From Eubacteriales bacterium (lineage in GTDB: Bacteria; Bacillota; Clostridia; Oscillospirales; CAG-382), in the NCBI GenBank assembly GCA_028705495.1, contig JAQWDK010000001.1, positions 223,228 through 287,227 of the forward strand: DNA of 64,000 bases, written 5' to 3'. The notes beneath the pieces were generated by a model. The model had not been told where the DNA came from and made no database searches. It was given only the letters and a program-made list of their open reading frames with translations. A program made the translations under genes and the position numbers. This document shows positions 46,969-55,337 of the stretch, one piece after another; the stretch's first letter is position 1, and every line of letters begins with the position of its first letter.

Positions 46969-48327
46969 ATGAATAACAGAAGAAATACGGTTTTGAAATT
47001 GTTTGATGAAAACAGCGAGTATTATAAAGAAAGAGTCAATTACGGCATCGAACTTTATCGAAAAGGGTATAATACTATAATGTTTGTTGACCGTGAGGGC
47101 AAACCAGTCAATGATGTAAAGTTTACTATTAAACAAAAATCGCATGATTACAAATTCGGATGCAACATTTTTATGCTTGATGAGTTTGAGCTTGAGGAAA
47201 AAAATGCTCAGTACCGTAAGGTCTTCGGTGAAACTTTTAATTATGCGATTGCACCCTTTTACTGGAAAGATCTCGAGCCGGAAAAAGGCAAACCCCGTTA
47301 TGACAAGAACAGTCCGAAGATATATCGCCGCCCGGCGCCTGACCTTGTAGTAGAATACTGCAAAGAAAAGAATATCGATATTAAGGCTCATTGTATTGTA
47401 TACGATGCCTTTGCGCCTTCTTGGTTGCCGCGCGAAGTTCCGCTGATTAAAAAAGAATATGAGAAACACATGGCAGAGCTCAGCGCGCGTTACAGCGATC
47501 ATATAGATGACTGGGAAATCATAAACGAGACGATGAACTGGGAAACTTATGGTTATTCAAGACTCGGTACTACCACATTTTTTAGCGAACCTGATTATGA
47601 AACCTGGAGCTATTTCTGTGCTCGCAGAAACTTCCCTAAAAACAACCTGCTCATCAACGCCGGTCCATGCGAAGCATGGTCGGACAGACGGACTCGCTCA
47701 CATTATTATTATCAGCTTGAAGCGCTTGCATCAAAAGGTGTTAAATATGATGGAATTGGTATGCAGTCCCATATTTTTGTAGACAGACAAAACGAAGCAG
47801 CGTTTTTCGCAAAATACTTCAATCCGGTAAAGATGTATGATGTGCTTGATACCTACGAACATTTCGGTGTACCGATCAATATTTCTGAGCTTACAATTCC
47901 ATCGTATAACGGAGGCGCTGAGGACGAGGAGGTTCAGGCAGAAGAATTAAGGCTTCTGTACAGCTTGTGGTTCAGTCATAAAGCGACAGATCAGATAGAC
48001 TATTGGAATTTCGTTGATGGTTACTCTTATGTTCCTGGTGGTGGGAAGTCAACACTCGGCGATCCGAATGCGGGTGAAAATATTTACGGTGGGGGCTTGT
48101 TACGCTTTGATATGACACTAAAACCAGCATTGAAAGAACTCCAGAGACTAATAAACAAGGAATGGCATACTGAGCTTTCCTCAGAAACAGGTTCGTCTAA
48201 CAGAGCAAAGTTCAAAGGATTCTATGGAAAATACGATATGACCTTTGTTTATAATGGTAAAGAAAAACACACAGAATTTCATCTTGATAAACGCGCAGAT
48301 ATGGAGCATATCATCGTCTGCGATTAG
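46969..48327 (+). CDS. GH10-family glycoside hydrolase, cytoplasmic
   Basis: The 452-residue protein has the GH10 pattern: acid/base E187 in DDWEIINETMNW, nucleophile E307 in INISELTIPS, and the GIGMQSHIF and YWNFVDG segments. GH10 enzymes are mostly endo-beta-1,4-xylanases. There is no signal peptide, so it would act on imported oligosaccharides inside the cell. The first 60 residues (DREGKPVNDVKFTIKQK) form a small beta domain. ATG 46969 has AGGTGG upstream. It ends the catabolic cluster, convergent with the radical SAM gene. Confidence 0.85.
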   Translation: MNNRRNTVLKLFDENSEYYKERVNYGIELYRKGYNTIMFVDREGKPVNDVKFTIKQKSHDYKFGCNIFMLDEFELEEKNAQYRKVFGETFNYAIAPFYWKDLEPEKGKPRYDKNSPKIYRRPAPDLVVEYCKEKNIDIKAHCIVYDAFAPSWLPREVPLIKKEYEKHMAELSARYSDHIDDWEIINETMNWETYGYSRLGTTTFFSEPDYETWSYFCARRNFPKNNLLINAGPCEAWSDRRTRSHYYYQLEALASKGVKYDGIGMQSHIFVDRQNEAAFFAKYFNPVKMYDVLDTYEHFGVPINISELTIPSYNGGAEDEEVQAEELRLLYSLWFSHKATDQIDYWNFVDGYSYVPGGGKSTLGDPNAGENIYGGGLLRFDMTLKPALKELQRLINKEWHTELSSETGSSNRAKFKGFYGKYDMTFVYNGKEKHTEFHLDKRADMEHIIVCD

Positions 48328-48339
48328 ACATAACCCAAA

Positions 48340-49239
48340 CTACAACACTGGATAAATCTCATTCAGTCTTAGCACGCGGTTCATATTATTCAGGACCTTC
48401 TTTTTGTCCGCACTCCATAGCGGTGCAAGGAGGTCCTTTTTTGCGCCGTCGCCTGTCAGTCGGTGGACTACAACCGAATCAGGCAAAATTTTCAGCGCAT
48501 CTGCGATTATTTGGTAGTATTCATCCGCCTTAAGAACCTCAAAATCTCCTCGGCGGTAGCTCTCGGCAAGAGCAGTACCCTCTATAACATGAAGTAGCTG
48601 TAGCTTGATGCCATCTGTACATTGCCCGACATAAGCGGTAGTTTCAAGCATATCCTGATGGCTTTCTCCCGGAAGTCCAAAAATGACATGTGTGATGCGG
48701 TGGATGTTCAGTTTCTTTAGCTCGTCCATCGCTCTTTTATATACATCCAAAGAATAACACCGGTTGATACGCTTTGCCGTTTCTTCATGTATCGTTTGCA
48801 GTCCAAGCTCAACCCAAAGGGGTTTTAGCCTTGAAAGTCGCTCGAGCATAGCGATCGCATTTTCTCCCAAACAGTCGGGTCTGGTGGCGATTGAAAGCCC
48901 AACAATTTCAGGATGCTCCACTGCCTGCAAATAAATCTGTTCCAAGTGCGCAAGGTCGCCATGTGTTCCAGTAAAACTCTGGAAATAGGCGATATATCTA
49001 AGCCCCTCACCTTTATTTCCAAGCCGCTTTTTAGCATCTTCGATCTGTTTATTTAGCGGTAGAACTGCTGGTGCTGCAAAATCCCCCGAGCCGTCGGCGG
49101 AGCAGAAAACACAACCGCCAAAACCTACTGTACCATCGCGATTTGGACAAGTTGTTGCCGCGGAAAGTGAGAGCTTATAAACCTTACAGCCAAAGATACG
49201 GCGGCAGTATGCATTTGCGCTGATATATTCTTTAGACAT
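48340..49239 (-). CDS. Radical SAM protein, YhcC-like (TIGR01212 type)
   Basis: The 299-residue protein shows the radical SAM iron-sulfur site in CPNRDGTVGFGGCVFC, with the long C-x10-C-x2-C spacing of the YhcC subfamily. IATRPDCLGENAIAML, WVELGLQTIHEETAKRINR and HVIFGLPGES follow. The reaction is unknown; relatives are widespread and resemble tRNA-modifying Elp3-like enzymes. It is convergent with the GH10 gene and appears monocistronic. Confidence 0.88.
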   Translation of the reverse strand: MSKEYISANAYCRRIFGCKVYKLSLSAATTCPNRDGTVGFGGCVFCSADGSGDFAAPAVLPLNKQIEDAKKRLGNKGEGLRYIAYFQSFTGTHGDLAHLEQIYLQAVEHPEIVGLSIATRPDCLGENAIAMLERLSRLKPLWVELGLQTIHEETAKRINRCYSLDVYKRAMDELKKLNIHRITHVIFGLPGESHQDMLETTAYVGQCTDGIKLQLLHVIEGTALAESYRRGDFEVLKADEYYQIIADALKILPDSVVVHRLTGDGAKKDLLAPLWSADKKKVLNNMNRVLRLNEIYPVL

Positions 49240-49354
49240 AATAACCCCAGAGTTTGATTTATGAAGAAATAGAAAAACATCTTACACTCTATATTACTAT
49301 ACAATCAGCGTAAATTCAAGATTATTCAGGCAGTACATAGCTTAAAACTAACCG

Positions 49355-49383
49355 TTGCTATTTGTCAATATTTGTGTTATTAT
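49355..49383 (+). promoter_or_regulatory. Probable promoter of the structured leader
   Basis: TTGCTA (49355-49360), a 17-base spacer and TATTAT (49378-49383) would start transcription near 49390, at the foot of the hairpin that follows. Confidence 0.5.
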
Positions 49384-49393
49384 AAATCCATAG

Positions 49394-49472
49394 AGCCTAT
49401 AGTGATCGATCCTTTTCGAATTGTAGCGATGCAGCTCAATTCCAACGCTGAATCGTTACTATGGGCTGTTTT
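49394..49472 (+). ncRNA. Structured leader with terminator-like end
   Basis: AGCCTATAGT (49394-49403) pairs over ten positions (one U-G) with ACTATGGGCT (49458-49467), followed by GTTTTTATT. Between them GAATTG and CAATTC form a second stem, so the whole is a branched fold of about 75 bases. It lies between a likely promoter and the gene at 49517, where it could act as attenuator or RNA sensor. It fits no riboswitch I can name. Confidence 0.5.
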
Positions 49473-49516
49473 TATTATGACGGACGCAGTCAAAAACGAT
49501 TAACGGGAGGCTTTAA

Positions 49517-50005
49517 ATGTTATACGCTGGTTATCCAGATGCCGACACCAAGAATATATTCGTTGAAGAAACTGAAGACCCCAAGCGTATCCGTTGCATT
49601 GACAATAGCTTCACGAACCGCAGCAGTTGCGTTGGTTATTGCATACATTACAATCATCCAGGATATTTGACAAAAAAATTAGCAGGCACACATAAATGTC
49701 ACGAGAAGGAATGCGCATTCTTTTATTATATAAGAAGCGAACTTAAGCAGCCTAAGGAAAAAGCAGAGCCGATTGATGAGAACATTGTTGATCAAATAAC
49801 AAAACTGACGAGTGCTTATGAAGGTATGCGTATCATGAATATTGAGTCAGAAGGTGACGACAAATACAAAGTTACTTATATTTCAATTGCACATTATAAT
49901 TTAGAACATGTTTCAAAACATATAAAACTGAAAACAGGCAAAGAGATTATAATGCGCAGGATAGATGCTGATTACGATGAATGCGTAAGACTAATATTCG
50001 GGTAA
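49517..50005 (+). CDS. Uncharacterised Cys-rich protein
   Basis: I cannot assign this 162-residue protein. Its N-terminal half has five cysteines (C27, C38, C42, C61, C66) and histidines in a metal-site-like arrangement (SCVGYCIHYNHPGYL, KLAGTHKCHEKECAFF). The C-terminal half is a mixed alpha/beta domain with VTYISIAHYNLEHVSKHIKL. GGGAGG lies upstream of ATG 49517. It is followed 13 bases later by an acetyltransferase gene. Zinc or iron-sulfur binding is an inference. Confidence 0.65.
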   Translation: MLYAGYPDADTKNIFVEETEDPKRIRCIDNSFTNRSSCVGYCIHYNHPGYLTKKLAGTHKCHEKECAFFYYIRSELKQPKEKAEPIDENIVDQITKLTSAYEGMRIMNIESEGDDKYKVTYISIAHYNLEHVSKHIKLKTGKEIIMRRIDADYDECVRLIFG

Positions 50006-50018
50006 CAACGAGGTAACT

Positions 50019-50453
50019 ATGCAAATAAGAGAATGCAGTGTAGATGATTATGAAAGAATTCACTATTTAAATGAAAACGCTTTTGGGTATGAGTATGATT
50101 TATCAAAAACGAAGCTTCGCTTAGCAGAAATTCTTGCGAGGAAGACGGATAAGATATTTGTTGCCTTTGTCGACAATATCATTGTCGGTTATATTCACGG
50201 CAGCGATTACGAATGCACCTATTCCGATTCGCTTAAAAGTATAATGGCTATCGCTGTTGATGATAATTATCGAAACCGTGGTATTGGCAGAGCTTTGTTG
50301 AATGCGGTAGAAAGCTGGGCAAAAGAATGCGGGTGCTGTGGTGTTCGACTTGTTTCAGGAATGAATCGCACTGGTGCGCATGAATTTTATTTAAAATGCG
50401 GCTACACAAATAGAAAAGTACAAAAGAATTTTATAAAATTGTTTGACAACTAA
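50019..50453 (+). CDS. GNAT-family N-acetyltransferase
   Basis: The 144-residue protein has the GNAT acetyl-CoA site IAVDDNYRNRGIGRALLNAV and the late motif GAHEFYLKCGYT. It resembles RimI-like acetyltransferases acting on amines or protein N-termini; the substrate is unknown. It lies between the Cys-rich gene and the thiamine-diphosphate enzyme, spaced 13 and 18 bases, so all three may be co-transcribed. Confidence 0.88.
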   Translation: MQIRECSVDDYERIHYLNENAFGYEYDLSKTKLRLAEILARKTDKIFVAFVDNIIVGYIHGSDYECTYSDSLKSIMAIAVDDNYRNRGIGRALLNAVESWAKECGCCGVRLVSGMNRTGAHEFYLKCGYTNRKVQKNFIKLFDN

Positions 50454-50471
50454 AACTTACAGGAGAAACCT

Positions 50472-52307
50472 ATGAAACAAAGATTAGCAGATTATGTGGC
50501 AGATTTCTTAGTCAGTCACGGAGTAAAGGATATTTTCAGCGTGGTCGGCGGAGGAGCGATGCACCTCAACGACGCATTTGGCCATAAAGAGGGAATAAAG
50601 GTTACATATAACCACCACGAGCAAGCTTGTGCTATTGCAGCAGAAGCTTACGCCCGTCTTGATAACAAAATTGCAGCTGTCTGCGTCACAACTGGACCCG
50701 GTGGAACAAATGCTCTTACAGGTGTTGTCGGTGGTTGGCTTGATTCAATCCCTATGTTCATCATCAGCGGACAAGTCAGATACGACACAACCGCAAGGTA
50801 TGGTATGCAGTTCACTGATGGACTGCCGCTTCGTGCTGTCGGTGACCAAGAATACGATATCGTAAAGTCCGTAACCCCCATGACTAAGTACGCGACCATG
50901 ATTGAGGATCCTAAGCAGATAAGGTATGCCCTTGAAAAAGGCTGGCATCTGGCGACAACGGGAAGACCGGGACCGGTATGGATAGACATCCCTGTCAACT
51001 TCCAAGGCGGATATATAGAGACGGACGAACTTGAAGGTTATGACCCGGCAGAGGACTCAAATCAACTACCGCCGTCGGTTGAAGACGACGTTATATACAC
51101 AGTTTTACAAAAGATAAAGGACGCTAAGCGTCCTGTGTTCCATGCCGGTTATGGCATAAGACTTTCCGGCGGATATGAAGCATTCAGGTCAGTAGCGGAA
51201 AAGCTTAACATCCCGATCGTTACATATTGGAACGCAGTTGACCTTATAGAAAACGACCATCCACTGTACTGCGGCAGAGCTGGTAATATGGGTGATAGAC
51301 CCGGCAACTGGGCAATCCAAAACGCCGACCTTATTCTTGCTGTCGGTACACGAATCTCCATCCGTCAAGTCGGTTACAACTGGAAAACCTGGGCAAGAGC
51401 GGCTGAAGTTATAATGGTTGACATCGACCGCGCTGAGATGAAGAAACACACAATCCATGTTGACATGCCTATATGGGCTGATGCAAAGGATTTTCTCACG
51501 AAGTTAAACAGTGCAACAACAAATGAAGTACCTGTTTCGAAAGCTGATGAGTGGGTGAAGGTGTGCCAAGGTTGGAAAGAAAACTATCCCGTTGTTCAGT
51601 GTTGTCAGGAGGGAGAGGACTGCGAAGCTGTAAATGTTTATGCCTTCGTGAAGCACCTGAGCAGCCAGCTGCCTGAAAACAGTTTAACGGCAGTTTCTAA
51701 CGGCGCATGCTGTGTTGTCGGCAACCAAGCTTATGTCATACAAAAGAAGAGCAGATTTGCAAACAATAGCGCAACCGCAAGCATGGGATATGGACTGCCG
51801 GCAGCGATCGGTACTTGCATAAGTGGCGGCAGGAGAACAACTATCTGCCTTGAAGGCGACGGCAGCATAATGATGAACCTTCAAGAACTGCAGACGATTT
51901 TGACAAATAAGCTCCCTATAAAAATATTCCTCATAAACAACGGTGGATACCACTCAATAAGAATAACCCAGTGCAACTTGTTTTCCAACAACTGCAGAAT
52001 TGGTATTGGCCCTGAGTCGGGCGATCTATCGTTCCCTGAATTTAAGAAAATTGCAGAAGCGTTTGGATTTCCTTATTACAGCGCAAAAGACAACTGCGAA
52101 ATGAAGACGGTTGTAAAAGAAGCATTAGCTCATCCAGGCGCAGTATTCTGCGAAATATTCACCGACACAAAACAGGTGTGGGAACCTAAGAGCAGCACGA
52201 AACGCTTAGAAGACGGTACCCTTTGCAGTCCACCGCTCGAGGACCTCGCTCCATTCTTACCAAGAGAAGAGCTTGAAAAAAATATGTTTATCCCGATAGT
52301 AAATTGA
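50472..52307 (+). CDS. Thiamine-diphosphate enzyme of the acetolactate synthase family
   Basis: The 611-residue protein has the three domains of this family: catalytic glutamate E50 in YNHHEQACAIAAEAYAR, VTTGPGGTNALTGV, and the cofactor motif GDGS (near residue 462) followed by KIFLINNGGYHSI. AGGAG precedes the ATG. No small regulatory subunit or other ilv genes are near, so a role in branched-chain amino acid synthesis is doubtful. The neighbour is a sugar-nucleotide-type epimerase/reductase. In some polysaccharide clusters such pairs add a two-carbon branch to a keto sugar (YerE/YerF type), which is a possible but unproven role here. Confidence 0.8.
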   Translation: MKQRLADYVADFLVSHGVKDIFSVVGGGAMHLNDAFGHKEGIKVTYNHHEQACAIAAEAYARLDNKIAAVCVTTGPGGTNALTGVVGGWLDSIPMFIISGQVRYDTTARYGMQFTDGLPLRAVGDQEYDIVKSVTPMTKYATMIEDPKQIRYALEKGWHLATTGRPGPVWIDIPVNFQGGYIETDELEGYDPAEDSNQLPPSVEDDVIYTVLQKIKDAKRPVFHAGYGIRLSGGYEAFRSVAEKLNIPIVTYWNAVDLIENDHPLYCGRAGNMGDRPGNWAIQNADLILAVGTRISIRQVGYNWKTWARAAEVIMVDIDRAEMKKHTIHVDMPIWADAKDFLTKLNSATTNEVPVSKADEWVKVCQGWKENYPVVQCCQEGEDCEAVNVYAFVKHLSSQLPENSLTAVSNGACCVVGNQAYVIQKKSRFANNSATASMGYGLPAAIGTCISGGRRTTICLEGDGSIMMNLQELQTILTNKLPIKIFLINNGGYHSIRITQCNLFSNNCRIGIGPESGDLSFPEFKKIAEAFGFPYYSAKDNCEMKTVVKEALAHPGAVFCEIFTDTKQVWEPKSSTKRLEDGTLCSPPLEDLAPFLPREELEKNMFIPIVN

Positions 52308-52393
52308 ATGATAAATCATTCAATCTCGAAGTTTGTTTCTTTCGTGCCGTAAGCAAGGCGCGAATCGCAAAGAGCGCGAACGAAACAAACTTC
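52303..52393. repeat. Pair of intergenic inverted repeats
   Basis: ATTGAATGAT (52303-52312) and ATCATTCAAT (52315-52324) form a perfect stem with an AA loop overlapping the stop codon. GAAGTTTGTTTC (52328-52339) and GAAACAAACTTC (52382-52393) form a second, larger perfect stem around an inner GC-rich hairpin. The layout recalls 44510-44560: an AA-loop stem followed by a CTTTTGCGA-like hairpin region. Confidence 0.7.
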
Positions 52394-52427
52394 CAGGTTG
52401 CTAAGTAATAGAGAGAGGGTTATAACA

Positions 52428-53339
52428 ATGAAATCAGCGATAGTTTTCGGAGCGACCGGTGCAGTCGGTTCAGCGTTGGTAAAGGAACTATTAGACAACA
52501 ATATAGAGGTGCTTGTTCTTAGCAGAGCAAATTCACAAAGACTTGATGTGATTCCCAAACACCCCCTTGTGACAATTATTGACTGTGGACTAGAAACAAT
52601 CGAAAAACTTGAGAATACCACGGGAAAAGACTATGATGTGTTCTACCATTTTGCATGGGCTGGTACAACAGGTGAAGCGCGGAACGATATGCAGCTTCAG
52701 AAGATGAATCTAAAATACTCGCTCGATGCTGTCAGAGCTGCAAAAAGGTTCGGGTGTTCTACCTTTATCGGTGCAGGTTCACAAGCGGAATACGGAAGAA
52801 GTAGTGAACCACTGACGGATATAACAATAGCAAAGCCTGAAAACGGATACGGTATCGCTAAACTTTGTGCCGGTTACACTACAAGGTTTCTCGCCGGTCA
52901 GCTTGAAATGCGGCATATATGGGTGAGAATACTGAGTGTTTACGGTCCAAACGACGGAGCGCAAAGTATGGTCATGTCATCGATTGAGAAGCTAAAGCAG
53001 GGTATAAAACCAAAGCTCACCAAAGGTGAGCAGATGTGGGATTATTTATACAGTGGCGATGCGGCGAGAGCTTTCCGACTGCTCGGTGAGAGGGGAAGAG
53101 ATGGCGAAATTTATGTCCTCGGATCAGGTAAGGCAAGACCTCTAAAAGAATATATGGAGGATATAAGGGATATTGCAGCACCGAAAATGGAGCTCGACAT
53201 TGGAGCTGTACCTTATAGAGAAAACCAAGTTATGTACCTGTGCGCTGATATTAGCAAACTGCAAAACGATGTAGGATTTAATCCGGAAACGTCGTTTAGA
53301 GATGGAATTAAAGAGATATTAAAAACACTTAATACATAA
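52428..53339 (+). CDS. NAD-dependent epimerase/dehydratase family protein
   Basis: The 303-residue extended SDR has the cofactor loop FGATGAVGSALVKEL, a HFAWAG segment and the catalytic Y-x-x-x-K-like YGIAKLCAGY. It resembles sugar-nucleotide epimerases or reductases such as those finishing unusual sugars. ATG 52428 has GAGAGGG upstream; the frame opens ten codons earlier. It lies between the thiamine-diphosphate enzyme and an MFS transporter. Confidence 0.85.
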   Translation: MKSAIVFGATGAVGSALVKELLDNNIEVLVLSRANSQRLDVIPKHPLVTIIDCGLETIEKLENTTGKDYDVFYHFAWAGTTGEARNDMQLQKMNLKYSLDAVRAAKRFGCSTFIGAGSQAEYGRSSEPLTDITIAKPENGYGIAKLCAGYTTRFLAGQLEMRHIWVRILSVYGPNDGAQSMVMSSIEKLKQGIKPKLTKGEQMWDYLYSGDAARAFRLLGERGRDGEIYVLGSGKARPLKEYMEDIRDIAAPKMELDIGAVPYRENQVMYLCADISKLQNDVGFNPETSFRDGIKEILKTLNT

Positions 53340-53365
53340 AAATCTAATTCGATCGGAGAAGCTTT

Positions 53366-54616
53366 ATGAAGCTACGCTATGGAAGAACCTTTTTTATTGG
53401 TCTTGCATTTATGTCCATTTGCGCGTTTTGGCAACTGTATGATAATATCGTTCCGCTTATGCTCAAGAATACCTTCGGTTTAGGCGAAACCTTGACGGGA
53501 GCGATAATGGCGCTTGACAATGTACTCGCGCTGTTTTTGTTGCCGTTTTTTGGTGCGCTGTCGGACAGGGTTAATACAAGACTTGGTAAACGCACTCCGT
53601 TTATAATAATTGGCACAGCGATTGCGGTTGTACTCAGCATATTGCTGCCGATAGCGGACTTGGCTGGAAACTTTGTGCTGTTTGTTGTGCTGCTCGGGCT
53701 ACTTTTGATGGCGATGGGTACATACCGTTCGCCTGCTGTTGCGCTGATGCCGGACCTCACCCCCAAACAACTGCGCAGTAAAGCAAACGCAGTCATTAAC
53801 CTGATGGGTACACTTGGTGCGATATACACACTTCTAATGATAAAGCTGCTAATTTCAAAAGAAGAACGGCCAAGTTATGTTCCGGTGTTTTTGGCTATAG
53901 TTATTTTTATGATAATATCGGTATTTGTACTGACATTGACAATAAAGGAAAAGAAACTGTCTGCAGAATTGCAGGATGACGAACCCGAGGTTGCTACTGA
54001 AAGCACAAAACCGACAAAGACAGCTCTATCGCCTGAGGTTAAAAGGAGTTTAATTTTCCTTTTGCTGTCCGTTTTTCTTTGGTTTACCGCATATAATGCC
54101 GTTACAACAGCCTTCTCGCGTTATGCGGAAGTGGTTTGGAGTCTGGGCGGTGGCGACTTTGCTGACTGTCTAATGGTCGCAACAGTAGCAGCAGTCATAA
54201 GCTATCTTCCGATTGGCATTTTATCCGAGAAATTCGGTAGAAAAAAGATGATAATCGCAGGCGTAGTCTTGATGATTATATCCTATTCGTCAGGTGCGCT
54301 GTTTACGCAGTATTCGGGCTGGCTCAATGTTGTTTTCGCCATCACAGGAATTGGCTGGGCAGCTATTAATGTTAACTCCTACCCGATGGTTGTGCAAATG
54401 AGCGGCGGTGGCGATATTGGAAAATACACTGGGTTTTATTATACCTTTTCAATGGCAGCACAAATATTTACACCAATCTTTTCAGGCTCTTTGCTTGAGC
54501 ATGTATCATACCGCACCCTATTCCCGTATTCAGCAGTATTTTCGGTTTTGGCGCTGATAACAATGTCACTTGTAAAACACGGTGATGTAAAGGTCGTAAA
54601 AAATAGAATTAGATAA
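53366..54616 (+). CDS. MFS transporter, sugar-type (SLC45/GPH-like)
   Basis: The 416-residue protein has about 12 membrane helices. The loop 2-3 motif GALSDRVNTRLGKRTPFI is characteristic of SLC45-like and glycoside-pentoside-hexuronide carriers, and the cytoplasmic loop around residues 195-225 is acidic. Import of a mono- or oligosaccharide is likely. It could supply the sugar cluster at 43072-48327, which has no transporter of its own, but it is separated by several genes. Confidence 0.85.
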   Translation: MKLRYGRTFFIGLAFMSICAFWQLYDNIVPLMLKNTFGLGETLTGAIMALDNVLALFLLPFFGALSDRVNTRLGKRTPFIIIGTAIAVVLSILLPIADLAGNFVLFVVLLGLLLMAMGTYRSPAVALMPDLTPKQLRSKANAVINLMGTLGAIYTLLMIKLLISKEERPSYVPVFLAIVIFMIISVFVLTLTIKEKKLSAELQDDEPEVATESTKPTKTALSPEVKRSLIFLLLSVFLWFTAYNAVTTAFSRYAEVVWSLGGGDFADCLMVATVAAVISYLPIGILSEKFGRKKMIIAGVVLMIISYSSGALFTQYSGWLNVVFAITGIGWAAINVNSYPMVVQMSGGGDIGKYTGFYYTFSMAAQIFTPIFSGSLLEHVSYRTLFPYSAVFSVLALITMSLVKHGDVKVVKNRIR

Positions 54617-54630
54617 GGGAAGTGAAAACC

Positions 54631-55041
54631 ATGTGGCAATGCCCGAAATGCGGTCGCGAGTTTAAAAATACAAATCAAGATCATTATTGCAATAAAATAA
54701 ACGAAGTAGACGAATACATCTCGAAACAACCTGAGGAAGTTCAAGGCCTGCTTCGAGAAATTCGCGAAACGATACACAGTGCTTCACCCAACGCTATCGA
54801 AAAGATGTCGTGGCAAATGCCGACGTTTTGGCAAGGCGAGAATCTGATTCACTTTGCGGCTTTTAAGAAGCATATAAGTATTTTTCCTGGTGGCGAGGCA
54901 ACAGCGGTTTTTGCGCAAAGACTGGTCGGCTATAAAACCTCCAAAGGAACAATACAGTTTCCGCTGAACAAACCGATTGATTTTGCTTTGATTGCAGACA
55001 TCACCCGTTGGAGAGTAGCGCAAGTAGAGGGAAAAATATGA
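54631..55041 (+). CDS. DUF1801 protein with N-terminal zinc-ribbon-like segment
   Basis: The 136-residue protein joins a CPKCG...HYC metal-binding start to a DUF1801 domain ([39 protein letters not shown]). DUF1801 is an alpha/beta fold that includes the YdhG/Fra-like small proteins, with no established reaction. ATG 54631 is chosen because it starts the metal-binding part. It overlaps the next gene by four bases. Confidence 0.85.
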   Translation: MWQCPKCGREFKNTNQDHYCNKINEVDEYISKQPEEVQGLLREIRETIHSASPNAIEKMSWQMPTFWQGENLIHFAAFKKHISIFPGGEATAVFAQRLVGYKTSKGTIQFPLNKPIDFALIADITRWRVAQVEGKI

Positions 55042-55325
55042 ATCACAAAAAATATGAATACGATGCAATAATTGAAAAAGTCCCTGACATAGACGGCGCA
55101 TTTGCTAAATTCCCATTCGATGTTAAAGCCGAATTCGGCAAGGGCAGGGTGAAAGTCCATGCGACTTTCGACGACGAGCCGTATGACGGGAGCATTGTTA
55201 ATATGGGTGTTAAAAATGATGACGGCAGTATTTGCTACATCATCGGGCTTAGAAAGGACATTCGCGCAAAGATTGGTAAGCAACCTGGCGAAACAGTTCA
55301 TGTTACAGTACACGAGAGGGAATGA
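55038..55325 (+). CDS. DUF1905 protein
   Basis: The 95-residue protein shows the DUF1905 barrel pattern ([51 protein letters not shown]). ATG 55038 overlaps the DUF1801 stop (ATGA). DUF1801 and DUF1905 genes or domains often occur together, so the pair is probably functional as a unit. The role is unknown. Confidence 0.88.
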   Translation: MNHKKYEYDAIIEKVPDIDGAFAKFPFDVKAEFGKGRVKVHATFDDEPYDGSIVNMGVKNDDGSICYIIGLRKDIRAKIGKQPGETVHVTVHERE

Positions 55326-55337
55326 GAAACTGGAATC

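Noticed and set aside
50472-52307. Calling the thiamine-diphosphate enzyme IlvB (acetolactate synthase large subunit)
   Set aside because: There is no IlvN-like small subunit or other ilv gene nearby, and the partner is a sugar-type epimerase, so only the superfamily is assigned.
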